From positions 5,518,001-5,582,000 of the forward strand of contig CAUJLY010000002.1 in assembly GCA_963281155.1 (NCBI GenBank): a stretch of DNA of 64,000 bases. Direction: 5' to 3'. This document shows, in pieces, positions 27,501-37,707 of the stretch (its first letter is position 1; every line of letters starts with the position of its first letter). The DNA comes from Rhabditophanes sp. KR3021 (taxonomy: Eukaryota; Nematoda; Chromadorea; Rhabditida; Alloionematidae). Both the position numbers and the translations under genes were made by a program. Under the pieces are notes generated by a model, which did not search any database, was not told where the DNA came from, and saw only the letters and a program-made list of their open reading frames with translations.

Positions 27501-29470
27501 AAGCGTGTGTCTTAGACTTCAACTCACTTGGTGTGATTAATTTGATTTTGTCACATTACCTAAAAGAACTTATTTAGAGTCGACATGCACGTAAACATAT
27601 CCACGCCGCATAATAAATGTAACATAATATTGTACAAGTTGACAGGATTAATGGATGCAAACCATATATGAACATTAATTTATAATTTATATGTTTGCGA
27701 CCATATCAAGCAACATTTTTGTAATATCAAGAAAGAAGAGGGAGGACATGGTGGTTGTTGTAAGAAAATGTTGATTGGTTTGAGGTTATTTGTGAGAATT
27801 CATGTACAAATTATAAATTGTTAAATTGAATTGCGATGTAACGGGCCCAAATTTAGAATACATGAAACGCAAAGGTTCACCATCCTACTTTTTGTGGCCC
27901 TCTGTCATCTATCAAAACACAAACAGTCACATATGATAACTTAATTTTGTATGGTAAAGGGGAAAAAGCATAATGATGTGATAGTGAATGGCCAAAAGAG
28001 ACGTTTGTTAGTAACGTTATTACAAATAGAAAGACAATAGGATGGTTATGGCAATATACAATATTATGTTCAAACTGGCAACGGGAAGAAAAGAAATGAT
28101 GTAATATGAAGGCAGAAGAAGCTTGGAAAAGAAGGATGGTTGTGGATAAAATTGAGGTTGATGGGGTGGATGGATATGAGCAGAAGGGTTTGTACTAATA
28201 CATTTATTAAGAAGTTTGATCGTCGACTAATAAAGACAATGCTTCAATGTTATTCAAATTAAATCCGCCTCAGTAAAGATGCCGCTAGTGGACATTTCTT
28301 GACCAGTATCAAGATGGCTCTTCTTTAATTGTCCACATTCTCGTTTGCTTCATTAAAATTGAATGGTTAAAATAGCTAAAACTAGAATTTAATAATATTT
28401 TCTGAGCATATCTTTATTCAATCATGAAAGGGCATTTTTATTTAATAATTCATGAAATCAAAATAATAATATCTCTGCATCCAACTAAATTATTTATTAA
28501 CAAGATTATTAATGAATTATTCTGTACAATGTTTTCAAAAACAAGGTGAACCTCAAAAAACTTAACATTTAAGTTTTGAATGGGGGCCTGACCAACTTGA
28601 AAATTATTTTAACGTAGGAGTTAAATAGTAAAATAACTTAAATTAGTCAAATAATTAATTTAGAGTGACGTGATGATTTGATACAAATTCATATGCTTAA
28701 TTAGATATTATTACATTAATAAAAAATAGAATATAGGATTAATGGAGTTTGTATAGTTTGAAACTTATTAATTTCGTATATGCTGCTATTTTTATTATTT
28801 TGAATAACAAATAAATAAACGTAGTAGTGTGAACCTATTCGTTTTGTCCAAAAAATATCTGTTCCTTTTGATGAAATCTTTTGAATATAAAATATAACGT
28901 CATCTGTCTACTCTAAAATGTCAGCCCTATTTCAGAGATTGCTCAGTATAATGAGACTTCCATATAAAAGATGAGGATAAAGAAAGCTAGAATATTGCCA
29001 ATTTAATGTGTATTTTTAGAATTGTCTAAAGGTTAAAAGTTTTACTGCAAAATTAAGTTAATAACATTCAATGATATTGGCACATACTAAAATGATTATT
29101 ATTTAATATTTATGATAAGCAGCGTGGGAATTGTAACAAAATAATAAAACATTATCAATAATACGTTTAATTTCACCCGAATAACATTAAAAATATGTGC
29201 GCAATATAAAAACAATTGAACATATTTACTAACTACACATGATAATGCTCAGGTTCTTTGGAAAAAGTAAGTCATTCCCATTTCCAACCATGTAAGAGGA
29301 AGTTTTTTGAGATGGTGTTAACATTAAAGTCTATGAATTAAAAATCAAACAACAAAGGCACAAAAAGAAGTGATTGTGTTGAATAAAAAAACAAGATTCT
29401 TAGCTCTTTGAAAGTATCCATCTGAAATAATAATTTTAATTTACTTACTGGTTATGCACAAAAGGGACAT
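585..29470 (-). CDS. unc-13: UNC-13/Munc13 synaptic vesicle priming factor (15 coding exons, 1912 aa)
   Basis: Presynaptic protein that opens syntaxin and primes vesicles for SNARE-dependent release. Exons on the minus strand: 29470-29449, 25741-25703 (39-nt microexon), 24524-24425, 24380-24139, 20439-19882, 19844-19313, 19232-18593, 10296-10171, 9423-8562, 7872-7588, 6782-6601, 3833-3446, 3120-2044, 1551-1144, 862-585. All phases agree and the total is 5739 nt. Domains: C2A about residues 1-134, beginning MSLLCIT as in the long vertebrate form; disordered S/N/Y/D-rich linker about 135-690; a tryptophan-anchored amphipathic helix ([10 protein letters not shown]) near 700, where Munc13 binds calmodulin; a canonical C1 at about 799-848 with H-x12-C-x2-C-x13-C-x2-C-x4-H-x2-C-x7-C; C2B about 910-1065 with Ca-binding loop aspartates ([16 protein letters not shown]); MUN about 1090-1650; C2C about 1730-1880, lacking the acidic loops. 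The frame stays open upstream of the ATG to an acceptor at 29552, so an earlier exon is likely but was not found. Assignment is very secure. Confidence 0.97.
3834..6600. other. unc-13 intron (2.8 kb), no gene seen
   Basis: Intron between MUN-domain exons 3833-3446 and 6782-6601. It is AT-rich with stops in all frames at short spacing. No convincing coding exon, RNA gene or transposon ends were seen. Confidence 0.6.
6915..7050 (+). repeat. Dispersed intronic repeat, copy B
   Basis: This stretch shares an ordered set of short motifs with 44647-44780 and more weakly with 8104-8220: CTTTGTAC, a TTAGCT...GCTATTTACGTGT block, TGTGATCAA, and a TTTTAG followed by a CAA/TTA-rich segment. All copies lie in introns and in the orientation antisense to their host genes. 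It reads like a short interspersed element or a decayed transposon; no terminal repeats or poly-A tail could be fixed. Confidence 0.4.
7039..7535 (+). pseudogene. Broken open frame nested in a unc-13 intron
   Basis: Directly downstream of the repeat copy at 6915-7050. An ATG at 7039 opens a lysine-rich frame of 27 codons. The shifted frame is then open from about 7120 to a stop at 7535 apart from one TGA near 7218. The last part (from 7269) has 88 codons with an Ala/Asn/Leu-rich predicted helix and no recognised domain. It could be the body of the repeat, a retrocopy or chance. The opposite strand is also open here (7522-7196), which weakens the coding claim. Confidence 0.25.
8104..8220 (+). 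repeat. Dispersed intronic repeat, copy C (diverged)
   Basis: It shares CACTTTAC, a GAGCTAA block, ATCAAATGCA, TTAATTTTAGTGCC and AGGTGTTTATTA with the copies at 6915 and 44647, in the same order. It sits in the unc-13 intron between the two C2B exons. Divergence is high, so membership is tentative. Confidence 0.3.
9424..10170. other. unc-13 intron, no gene seen
   Basis: A 747-bp AT-rich intron upstream of the C1/C2B exon. It contains an A/T simple-sequence stretch at about 9900-9960 and nothing else that I recognise. Confidence 0.6.
10386..14478 (-). CDS. Uncharacterised nested gene split by a MULE transposon
   Basis: Lies wholly inside unc-13 intron 10297-18592, on the same strand. The 5' part starts with tandem ATGs at 14478 and is open to the transposon edge at 14335. 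The 3' part runs from 11001 to a TAA at 10388-10386. Reading across with the element and one target-site copy removed keeps a single frame of 252 codons. The product is basic (many RKK/KRNRS stretches) and ends in ERLF. It has no signal peptide, membrane segment or domain that I know. Both halves have no stop, although the element itself is decayed, so the gene may still be expressed. A GT at 14332-14331 and an AG at 11003-11002 would remove 11002-14332 as an intron and give 253 residues, one glycine longer. Without splicing, translation stops inside the element after 76 codons. It could also be an alternative exon set of unc-13, but no in-frame link was found. Confidence 0.55.
11001..11010. 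repeat. Target-site duplication, left copy
   Basis: GCTATTTGGA at 11001-11010 is repeated exactly at 14335-14344, one copy immediately outside each end of the transposon. An 11-bp reading (adding the following G) is equally possible. MULE elements typically make duplications of 8-11 bp. Confidence 0.85.
11029..11191. repeat. Palindrome array at the left end of the MULE
   Basis: Four consecutive near-perfect palindromes, each starting and ending with a GGCnAATG/CATTnGCC-type sequence around a TATAGTATA or similar core: about 11033-11066, 11071-11104, 11122-11155 and 11162-11191. Each could fold as a hairpin. This is a subterminal array rather than a single long inverted repeat. Confidence 0.8.
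11386..13776 (-). pseudogene. MULE transposase, frameshifted and with an altered active site
   Basis: Exon 1 13776-13424 and exon 2 from 13037 join in phase (GTATGT donor, TTTTAG acceptor). A CxxC pair with basic residues ([13 protein letters not shown]) opens exon 2. The MULE catalytic core follows: first Asp in [10 protein letters not shown] (12476 region), a conserved [10 protein letters not shown] segment, and a Glu in [10 protein letters not shown]. The second catalytic Asp, normally in a TDxExAA context, is Asn here (MTNKEPAAI). Frame breaks: at an A9 run near 12640, near 12050 within the FRMVIAL...VPVGQ segment, and near 11510 before an acidic tail ending SRRN at 11386. Cut-and-paste activity is very unlikely from this copy. 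Confidence 0.8.
14130..14334. repeat. Palindrome array at the right end of the MULE
   Basis: Mirror of the left array: palindromic units around 14132-14165, 14203-14233 and 14273-14307, with degenerate units between them, ending in a half unit at the element boundary. The units share the GGCGAATGAT...ATCATTCGCC arms seen on the left. Confidence 0.8.
14335..14344. repeat. Target-site duplication, right copy
   Basis: Exact copy of the 10 bp at 11001-11010. On the minus strand this sequence reads TCCAAATAGC. In the left copy its AATAG supplies a potential 3' splice site at the element boundary. Confidence 0.85.
14479..18592. other. Rest of the 8.3 kb unc-13 intron, no gene seen
   Basis: AT-rich DNA upstream of the nested gene. 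Short chance frames only (for example around 15182-15522, rich in Phe, Tyr and Leu). Its promoter, if the nested gene is independently transcribed, should lie here, but no clear TATA/initiator pair was fixed. Confidence 0.5.
20440..24138. other. unc-13 intron (3.7 kb), no gene seen
   Basis: Separates the C2A exon at 24380-24139 from the disordered-linker exons. No coding, RNA or transposon signature was recognised. Confidence 0.55.
25742..29448. other. unc-13 first mapped intron (3.7 kb), no gene seen
   Basis: Lies between the exon carrying the MSLLCIT start and the 39-nt microexon. AT-rich and free of recognisable genes. Confidence 0.55.
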
Positions 29471-29551
29471 GTTCGCTGGAATTGGAGGTATTGAGGAATT
29501 TTCATAGTCATCTGAAGGGAAACTCAAGATGTGACCATGACTATCTTGGTG

Positions 29552-32500
29552 CTGAATATTTAAATTCAGGGAATTCGGAAAAGGTAACAGCCTTGCTTTT
29601 GAATTAAATAGATTCCGTTTCTTTAAATATCGAAAAGAAACGGTCCTACTTAATGATTAGGAAAATAGTTATTGATAAACAACCTTTTTAGTGTGTTTAA
29701 TAATGAATAAATAATGACAAACAAAATAGAAATCTTTCCAAATATAGTAATAATAATATTCAAAAAGAAATAGTAGCGAATAAAATAAGGTATGTAGAAG
29801 CACTTTAGAAACCTTTATTTTGCGGTAAATCTTCGCTAAAGAAGATTATAATCCTTTAGAGTCTGAAAGTATTTTTAGTATAGACGGAATATTTGTAGAA
29901 TTATTAATTGATATTTATTAATCTTATCGGTACCCGAAATTATTTTTAGAATCAAAAAAGGCTATAATAATATCTCTTCCTTTCATTTGAAAACGGAAAT
30001 TATACAAAGATGTAAAGAAAGTTATTAGAAGAAGCTATTAAACAAAGTTATTAGAATAAAATTTTTTAAGCGTATCATTTTATTTGTAGTCAAAGTGAGT
30101 GCCAAACAAAACACATTCCATATCGGTCATTACTTTTTAAGAAAGAAGATATTTTATGAGTTTTAAAAAAGTTTAGGTTTATCGTGAAAGGACAGGATGT
30201 TTAGCTAATTGAAAATTGGTATTTGAAAAAAATAGGGACGCACTAAATATTGCATTTGGCATGGACTTTTGCATATGATATTTATTTATATTTGCATCAA
30301 ATATAGTGTAAAGCCCAAAAATTGGGGTTTTGTAAAAGTACCACGATAAAGTAAGAGTGTAGACAGTGACGATGCTTTGCCCATACTAACCAAAATGGTC
30401 TTCTTTATGTGAACAAAATATTTTAAATTTGCTGGCCGAGAACTTGGTTTTTGAAAAGAACTGAGGACACTACTAAACGTTATCCATGTTGTTTGAGACT
30501 CTCTATATAAATGAATATCTGGTCACTAAAAGTTACCGGACAATCGCATTGCCTTTTTAAACACTTTTATTAAAACATTATTATTAAACAACTATATTTG
30601 CATTTCATGTTTATTCTAATACTAATATTTCTATTATTTTAAGTAACTAATAAAATACATTAGTTATGTATTCAATTTTCTAGATTTGAAACTATCAATT
30701 TTCATTTCATTTTACTTCGATTTTATATGTCTATCTACTCACCCAGTATTGCCAATTCAAGATATTTGTTTTCGGAAGTGGTGTGGTTTATAGACAATTA
30801 AATGGATTGTTCTATTGAACATATATTAATACATCGTTCTTTTTGAATAGTATGTATCAATCCATTACATTTACAATATGTTCATGGTAGTAAGCTTAAT
30901 TAACTTGGCTGAGGATGAGTTGTGGGCTAGATAAGTAATAGATTGGTAAATAATTATAAATAACTATGAATAACCATTAATAATTATAAAAAGATATTAT
31001 GATATTGAATATATTAATTTTGTCTTAGCTAATGGAACAATATTTTTTAAGTTTTGTCTTATTATTTATATTAAACATCCTAAGAAAGCTTCTATCAAAA
31101 ATTTCAATTTGGGCCGACAAAATGATAAGTGATTACAAATTGCGCATAAAAATGTTATTAAGTTGCTGTGGTCTCTCATCAACAATAAGGAGAATATTTG
31201 AAGGAAATAAATATCTTAGAAGCCCATCAAACAATTTGTCATTAATTGGTTTTTGTATGATGGCAAGTTTAGACATTTAATTACAAGTCCATTTTAGGAT
31301 TAATGCATTTATACACATATTTACATATCATATACATCTCATCTTGAGACAATTAAAGAGAAATTGTCTTAATTCTCACAATTCTTATCTGTCCAACTAA
31401 AACGTATATCATTTCACCTTCGTTCAATATTTAGTTAATGTTTTTGGCAAAGTAAAAAACATATGTCTATATTCACACAACAATAAATATAGATTCTGTT
31501 TTAAGAAAAAAAAATAGATAAAAATAAGACATTTAAAAGATATAGTAGTGGAGCGAGATTTGCAAAAAATGCTAAAATGATTAAACTGTTAAAGGATAAT
31601 AAAGCAAAAATAGCTGGAAATGAGGTTGTGGCGTGTTTGTTAACAATTATTCACAACAAAGGAAACATTTAAATGGCAATGGGAAGTAAAAATTTAATTA
31701 GAATTCCTCCTACACCTAATTGCTTGGTGGGCCTTTGGTGTTCCTACTTTTTTAAAGATAGTTCTTGGTCAAAAGGAGAGAAAGTAATTGAAAAATGTAA
31801 AGTTGAATAAGTTCAAAAGACGAATAGTTAAATGAATGGGAAAATAAATGAGGAATGACGTTAGAAATTTCAATTATTGTCGGGAATGTAAATATTAATC
31901 TGATTTAAGATTGCATGTCAAATGTAAAAAATTTCAAAGGCATAAACCGACAGTCGATTTTTAATTTAGCTAATGAAAACGTTTTATAGAAAATATTATT
32001 AAATGGCATTGTAATTTAAAATAATATATTTAATAAAGTTTGAATACCTACAATAAAACGACTTTGTTTTCAATTTAGAGAATTCCCAATTTTGTTTGTG
32101 CTTTTATAGAAAGCCATTAATCTAAATGAAAACCATTGTCCTATATAATTCAATGAAATTAAAGTTTTAAATGTTATGATAATAGTTAGCGACGTAAATA
32201 AAAACAAAGAAATTGGTATTGACAAGGGCGGAATATGTAAAAATATTAATTTGTTATTTGTCATCAACACATTCAAAGATGAAGTTTAATCCAGATTACA
32301 TCAAATATAAATGCAACAGTTTAAAAATATTTGACTCATGCGCACTAACTATGCTTACTTTAAAAATATAAACAGCTAGTTTGTCGAAAGCAAGTTGTTT
32401 AATTGTATTAATGTGATAGCTTGCCATAAATTATACATAAGGTTAAACATTCAACTGGATTTTAGGACATATGGCTTCCAACAAAAAATATTTTGAATTT

Positions 32501-34031
32501 AATTTTGGTTTAATAAAAAATGGATGCCTTTTCGACTAATATTAGATTAAAAAAAGCTATTAACTAATTAGTATCTCTAAGCAACTAAACATAGTAATTC
32601 TATTAAAATGAGCATTTCGAGTAGGATAAAGGAATCAAATCTGAATGCATAGTAGCAAATATGCGGCAATTTATTAGAACAAAAAGACCTAATTACACCT
32701 TAAGACATTTGAAACCACTCTTACCACTCAGATAAATAATAAAATATACACATTGCGTCATTCTTTGCTTATTAACCATAAATCTTTGAGCATGTAAATT
32801 TGTTTTGGAAGCCAAGAAATTATATACCTCCAAATTAGGTGAAATTGAAAGGAAATGAAATATTATTTATAATTCAAACATTACTGGCATTATAAACCAC
32901 ACCATTGACTGGCTTATTGCTCTTAAATAAAGATATAAGCAATATTTTAATATGATTTTAGTAATTTCTTAATCAAGCTAGCTTGATTCTCTTAAATAAA
33001 TAAATGTACATTATCGTGAAAGGAAAATACTTATGGCTATTTTTTGGGTAATGCCAATCAGTTAAACGACACATCAAATTTGGAGATAATATATTTTATA
33101 TCAGAATGATATATTGAAACTGATTAATAAGATAATCATTAGGAAATGGATGAAAAGGAAGGCATAAAGATATAATCTATTTCCATTCATAAATAAATAA
33201 CGAATGCATTGAGGAAATTGAAATGTGGCATTAATTTTAACCCAAAAAGTTTGAACTTCTAAACGGACAATAATAGTTTTATATGAGAGAACAAAAAAAG
33301 CACTAGTATTTTGTTTTGGATGAAATAATATATTTTTAGAGAATAAGTAATTAGATATGAATGTGCCAAAAAGGTAATAAAGGAGAGTTGTCTCACGGCA
33401 TTATAAAAAACAACTACACAGTAACTACGAAAATTTAATGAATATTAGTATCAAATTCTTTTCAAAAAAGATCTTGCACTTTATTGTATAAGCTTATTAT
33501 CTAGTAAATAATATGAAAAAATCGTATTCAATTGTAAAGATCGAAAAGATTTTTAATTTAACAAAGCACTTTCACATCTATTTTAATAAATGATTATTAT
33601 TTGATATGTTGTTTAATATTTGTTTATTCTATTAAATGTTAATTTTTAATTGTCTTAGTCACACATTCCTTTTAATGAAATTCAACGATAACATTATTTC
33701 GAAATCTGGATATAGAATGCTTGTATCATTATTTTTTAGTGTACACAAATAACAAGCCTTATATAGTTGATTTTTAATACTCGATTTGGTAAATAACTAA
33801 AAACAAAGTTGGGAAGAAGCAGCATAATATAAAGGGTAAAAGATATAAATAGAACATTTCTAAAAAAATGACGATATTTAAAGTTTGGAAAAACACTTTA
33901 AATGTGAATTTAAATGATGTTAGTAAAAATGATATGATAAATATATGTTTTAATTCTTTATTATAAGAAAAAGACCGTAACATTGAGAGCATGTCAAGTG
34001 CAATACCAAGATAAATTAATGTTTCATTAAG
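29552..34031. other. unc-13 upstream region, no gene seen
   Basis: About 4.5 kb between the 5'-most mapped unc-13 exon and the stop codon of the next gene. At least one more unc-13 5' exon and its promoter are expected here because the exon at 29551 begins at a splice acceptor. The open frames seen (for example 31032-31280 plus, 33992-33774 minus) have base composition typical of AT-rich filler and no recognisable domain. Confidence 0.5.
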
Positions 34032-35186
34032 TTAATTTCCGGTAGTTTTAACATAATCAGCCCAGGTGTTAATATCAATTGGAGTCTTTTCCTTGGGTAA
34101 TTCGACTGGGACAATTTTCTTAGCAATACTGGCCCAAGTATTGTCTATTTCATTTATTTGTTCTTTAGCATTGTTTTTCTTTGACTTGTCTTTCTTTGGC
34201 TCAAGTTCATTATTTGAGGCAAGTGGAATAGGATAATCTTGAGGATATTGACGGTCCAACAAGCCTTTAACCACAGCTTTCATTAATTCAGTTACCGGAA
34301 TCAAAGCAAGCTCACTTTTGGGATCGGTTTTGGATGGTTTAAGACGGTAACAGGCTTGGACACAAGCAATTTTACTGACCATAGTTACAAGGGCAGTTCC
34401 TCTTCCTACAAGTTCAACATCTTGAATTGGATAGTCATGGAAGTACTTTGCAACATCAAACGCGTTTGAATCGTTCGGGAAACCGGTAACAATCAAGGAA
34501 CAGTCAAGGTTGCGATCTAGCATTTTTTCTAAAAATTAATATTAAATGCAACTTTATAGTTTCATACTTACTTTTCAATTCAAGATGCTCAGTTTTCTTT
34601 TCAAGGTAAGCGTACTTTTGGGCCGAATTCATCCTAGTCGGGTGGTTTGCAACATCTAAATCTTGAACTTCAAAAGTCAACTTCATTCCTTGTCCACATT
34701 CACTTCTAGCTAGTTTCTCAACCTTTTCATTAATATATCTAATGTAAACGTCCAGTTCGTCAGAATCTTTAAGTCCAGGAAAATCGTTTAAAATAAAGTC
34801 GAGGTCGAAAAATTGAACAATCATTGAATTTTCAGAAGCCAATTCCCTGCACCAATTCTTTACGATATCAGTCAATGACACGCCACATGCAATTGCGACA
34901 TAAATGACTTCAGGATGTTCATCGTGAATCTTTTTGAAAGCATCCTTGAAGTTATTTGTATTTTTAGTCATCCCCCTTACAACAATCGTAGCTTCTTCCG
35001 CCATCTCAGTCATAACGTCGTATTGAAAAGCTTCAGAAACGAGCATATCAGCAAAATCATGCAATTTGTGTCTAAAAATCGGAGTTATTAAAGGTGCATG
35101 TATAAATAGACTTACTCAACGTGCATTTGATCTTGCTCTTCAACTTCATGTAGAATAATACCCCAATTCATGTGAATATCAGACAT
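34032..35186 (-). CDS. Uncharacterised 355-aa protein with an RRM-like segment
   Basis: Three exons: 35186-35116, 35071-34572 and 34528-34032, with small introns, total 1068 nt. The start is the first ATG after a TTTTAG acceptor at 35204. The N-terminal two thirds is mixed alpha/beta without a known signature. The final third begins CSLIVTGFP, then a helix, then DVELVGRGTALVTM, the beta-alpha-beta pattern of an RRM although RNP1/RNP2 aromatic residues are not convincing. The C-terminal tail is lysine-rich with repeated TWASIAKK / TWADYVK motifs. No signal peptide or membrane segment, so likely cytosolic or nuclear. I do not recognise the family; a fast-evolving RNA-binding protein is one possibility. 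Confidence 0.8.
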
Positions 35187-36682
35187 CTTTGTAAATGGTT
35201 AGCTAAAAGTGATTACATTATTACAACCTCAAAATATATGCATAAGATATGCACGAATGATTACAAGAAGGTAAAATAAATGGGAGCATTTGTATGGAAT
35301 CGGAATGCTTTCTAGTATAGGGAAGGGATGTGAAATGAGTAAATAGATGGACATCTATATATTGGAAAAAATGACCTGTTGAAGTATTAAATAATTAAAT
35401 CAACAAAAATTAGTTACACATTTGACCTTAATAAGCGATCATTTGTGGAGATTGAATTAAGTTAAACGAAGATTAAATCATAGTATAAGTATTACTTATT
35501 TGATATAAAGAGTAAAAAAGGAGAAGCTATGTTACCTGATGTCTCAAACAAGTGAATAAGATGTGCTGCATATAATATGATCAGACTAAAGATGCAAAAG
35601 TCTTGACAAGATCAAGTAGCGCGCATTCATCGACTCTTCCAAAAGATTTTCGTTGTAAAATTAATGGGTGGGAATAATTCTAATAGTAGTAAAAATGTTT
35701 GGATTAAGTTTACTCTAACATGTGGGTATTACAGATTTCATTGTCTTGAATTAAAATAAGTAGTATAAACTTCACAAAACAACTTTCATTAAGGGATGGA
35801 TTGAGATCTGTACATATTTACACAATGAATGCTAACAACTACCTTACGTAATGTGTCGTTAATATAACAGTGCTAATTTTTCCAAATAAATAATAAACAC
35901 AAGATAATTTTGAAAGTTATTAAAGTGTTAACAAATTTTAATTAAAACGGAAGCACTTTTATTAATCAATTATAGTGGCATTATTCTTATTACATGCATA
36001 AAATATTTTAAAATTAACATAAGCTACTCATTCTTTATTAGCTTCATAGTCATTGATCTAATTAGTTCGGAGGAACCTCTTTCTTAACCTTTCCTTCATT
36101 GTGAAGATAATCTTCGAATGATTGTTCCGGCATGTCCTACTTAACACATTGGCAATCTAATAAGTATGCAGGAGATGTAATGGATTGCCCAGGACATGTT
36201 TTGCTTTTCGTGTTTTTGTCTCACCTGAAAGTGAGGATGATGTCAGATACAAACGATCAGGGGGTTGAAGTGGTGCCAACTTCATCTTACCTATTCTCCA
36301 ACTAACAGACTTAGTAAAATTGAAGTGAAGGAGCATTAGTAGGAAACGGTGCCATCAACGTAACGAAATACTTACACGTGTTCTTGTCATTTATATGTTC
36401 TATTATAATTACCAAATTTGAATCTTTTCCCTTATGTCTTTTGTGGAATGACAATATATGGCATGACAGCATGTTCCTCATATCTATTTGGTTCTACTAA
36501 TATTAAATCATTTAAATAAGTTATTGGCTTATGTAACAATAGTAAACTAAAATAAAATAATTTATAACCTTTTTAGATGTAAATTTCTAGTATTACAAAT
36601 AAAAAGATATGTTTCAAAGATTTTAAAATGAAAACACGTCTGTATGATTATTTATTTAAACCAATAAATACGTATTTACAAT
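35187..36682. other. Intergenic, with one coding-like patch
   Basis: Mostly AT-rich and empty. The patch 36090-36310 is less AT-rich and carries short open frames on both strands; it is listed separately. Confidence 0.4.
36071..36320. other. Possible small gene or gene remnant
   Basis: On the minus strand an ATG near 36276 begins MKLAPLQPPDRLYL and reaches a strong GTGAGA donor near 36215. A second minus frame starting MPEQSFEDYLHN ends VPPN near 36064. On the plus strand an ATG near 36135 opens a frame of about 57 codons. All are too short to decide, and no family is recognised. The change in base composition is the main reason for listing it. Confidence 0.25.
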
Positions 36683-37411
36683 TTAATTATCTGCTTTCAA
36701 GTGTCTAGCAAGAATCTCATCAATTGCTGTCTCCAAAATCTTGTCTGTTCCTCTCATCTCATCGACAACTTCCTTGGCCCATTTGAAATAATTCTTTCTT
36801 CTGCGAGTATCCCATCCAGCTGGAGAATGTCTTTCTAAATCTCTTAAATTGTACAATTTGTCGGCAAGGGCGACGATTTTAGCTTTAGGGGATCTTTTAG
36901 CAGCATTGGCTACTTGTAGTCTTTTTCTTTCTTCCTTGGCCAAGGTTTTGTCGTCACTTAATTCTTGAACAATAGCAGCAATCTCGGGTGAGAATTCAGC
37001 AGCAAGCTCTTCTACGGTGGTTTTGGTGTCTTCAACGGTGTCGTGCAAAATTGCAGCAATGATAATTTCGGTATCATAAATCTGAACTTCATTTGTTAAG
37101 ATATAGGCAACTCCTATAACGATTAAATATTTCATAATTATAAACTTTAACTTACCGATTGGATGATTGATATATGGTGTATGATTGATGTCTTTGCGCT
37201 TTTGGAATCTATGTCTTCTGGCTGCCAAATCAACAGCTTTAACGAATAAGCCCAAATCATAAGCTGGCAAAACAATATCTTTCTTAGTTGGTAAAGTTGG
37301 AGTATTAGGTCTATAAGGAGGTGGATTATCACTTTCCATTTCCTCCAATTTCTCCTTTGTCTCTTCTTTAGGAAGGTTGGGGTAGATAGTGGTGTCTTTC
37401 ATTTGCTCCAT
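36683..37411 (-). CDS. Mesh1: MESH1, guanosine bis(diphosphate) 3'-pyrophosphohydrolase (HD domain)
   Basis: Metazoan SpoT homologue that hydrolyses ppGpp and dephosphorylates NADPH. Two exons, 37411-37156 and 37113-36683, joined as HPI-GVAYIL, 228 aa; human MESH1 is about 179, so this one carries an N-terminal extension of about 50 residues rich in Pro, Lys and Glu. HD-domain signatures: [10 protein letters not shown] metal-ligand His, the [13 protein letters not shown] motif, a [10 protein letters not shown] segment and [12 protein letters not shown] with the catalytic Asp; [10 protein letters not shown] follows. The ATG is one base after a TTTTAG acceptor (37414-37413). AATAAA on the minus strand lies just after the stop (36657-36652). 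TATA-like sequences upstream at about 37505 and 37468. Confidence 0.95.
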   Translation of the reverse strand: MEQMKDTTIYPNLPKEETKEKLEEMESDNPPPYRPNTPTLPTKKDIVLPAYDLGLFVKAVDLAARRHRFQKRKDINHTPYINHPIGKLKFIIMKYLIVIGVAYILTNEVQIYDTEIIIAAILHDTVEDTKTTVEELAAEFSPEIAAIVQELSDDKTLAKEERKRLQVANAAKRSPKAKIVALADKLYNLRDLERHSPAGWDTRRRKNYFKWAKEVVDEMRGTDKILETAIDEILARHLKADN

Positions 37412-37518
37412 ACTAAAATACATGTAAATAAATTTATGATATGAACGAAGAGAAAACCCTTTATATAAATATACAAACAAAAAGGAAGATCGATGCATTT
37501 TATAGGGCGTTTGACCAC

Positions 37519-37530
37519 AGGCCGCGGCCT
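37519..37530. promoter_or_regulatory. GC-rich perfect palindrome upstream of MESH1
   Basis: AGGCCGCGGCCT is a perfect 12-bp palindrome of almost pure G+C in very AT-rich surroundings. It lies about 20 bp upstream of a minus-strand TATAAAA (37505-37499). It could be a factor-binding site in the MESH1 promoter; function is inferred from position only. Confidence 0.3.
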
Positions 37531-37707
37531 TGATCACACTACTGTGCAACTAAACAGGTATTCAATGATAATACACGATCAAATTAGAGATGATTCATAC
37601 TTAGGCAAAAGTTTATAAACATTTATTCAGATGAAAGTGTAATCAAAATAAACCGGTCCCTTTTAATCTAATCAAAGTTGGAAAGGATGCCTATGTATTT
37701 TAACAAA

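Noticed and set aside
31032..31280. 82-codon plus-strand frame in the region upstream of unc-13
   Set aside because: No domain, AT-driven composition (Leu, Ile, Lys, Ser), no splice or promoter context, and no support from neighbours.
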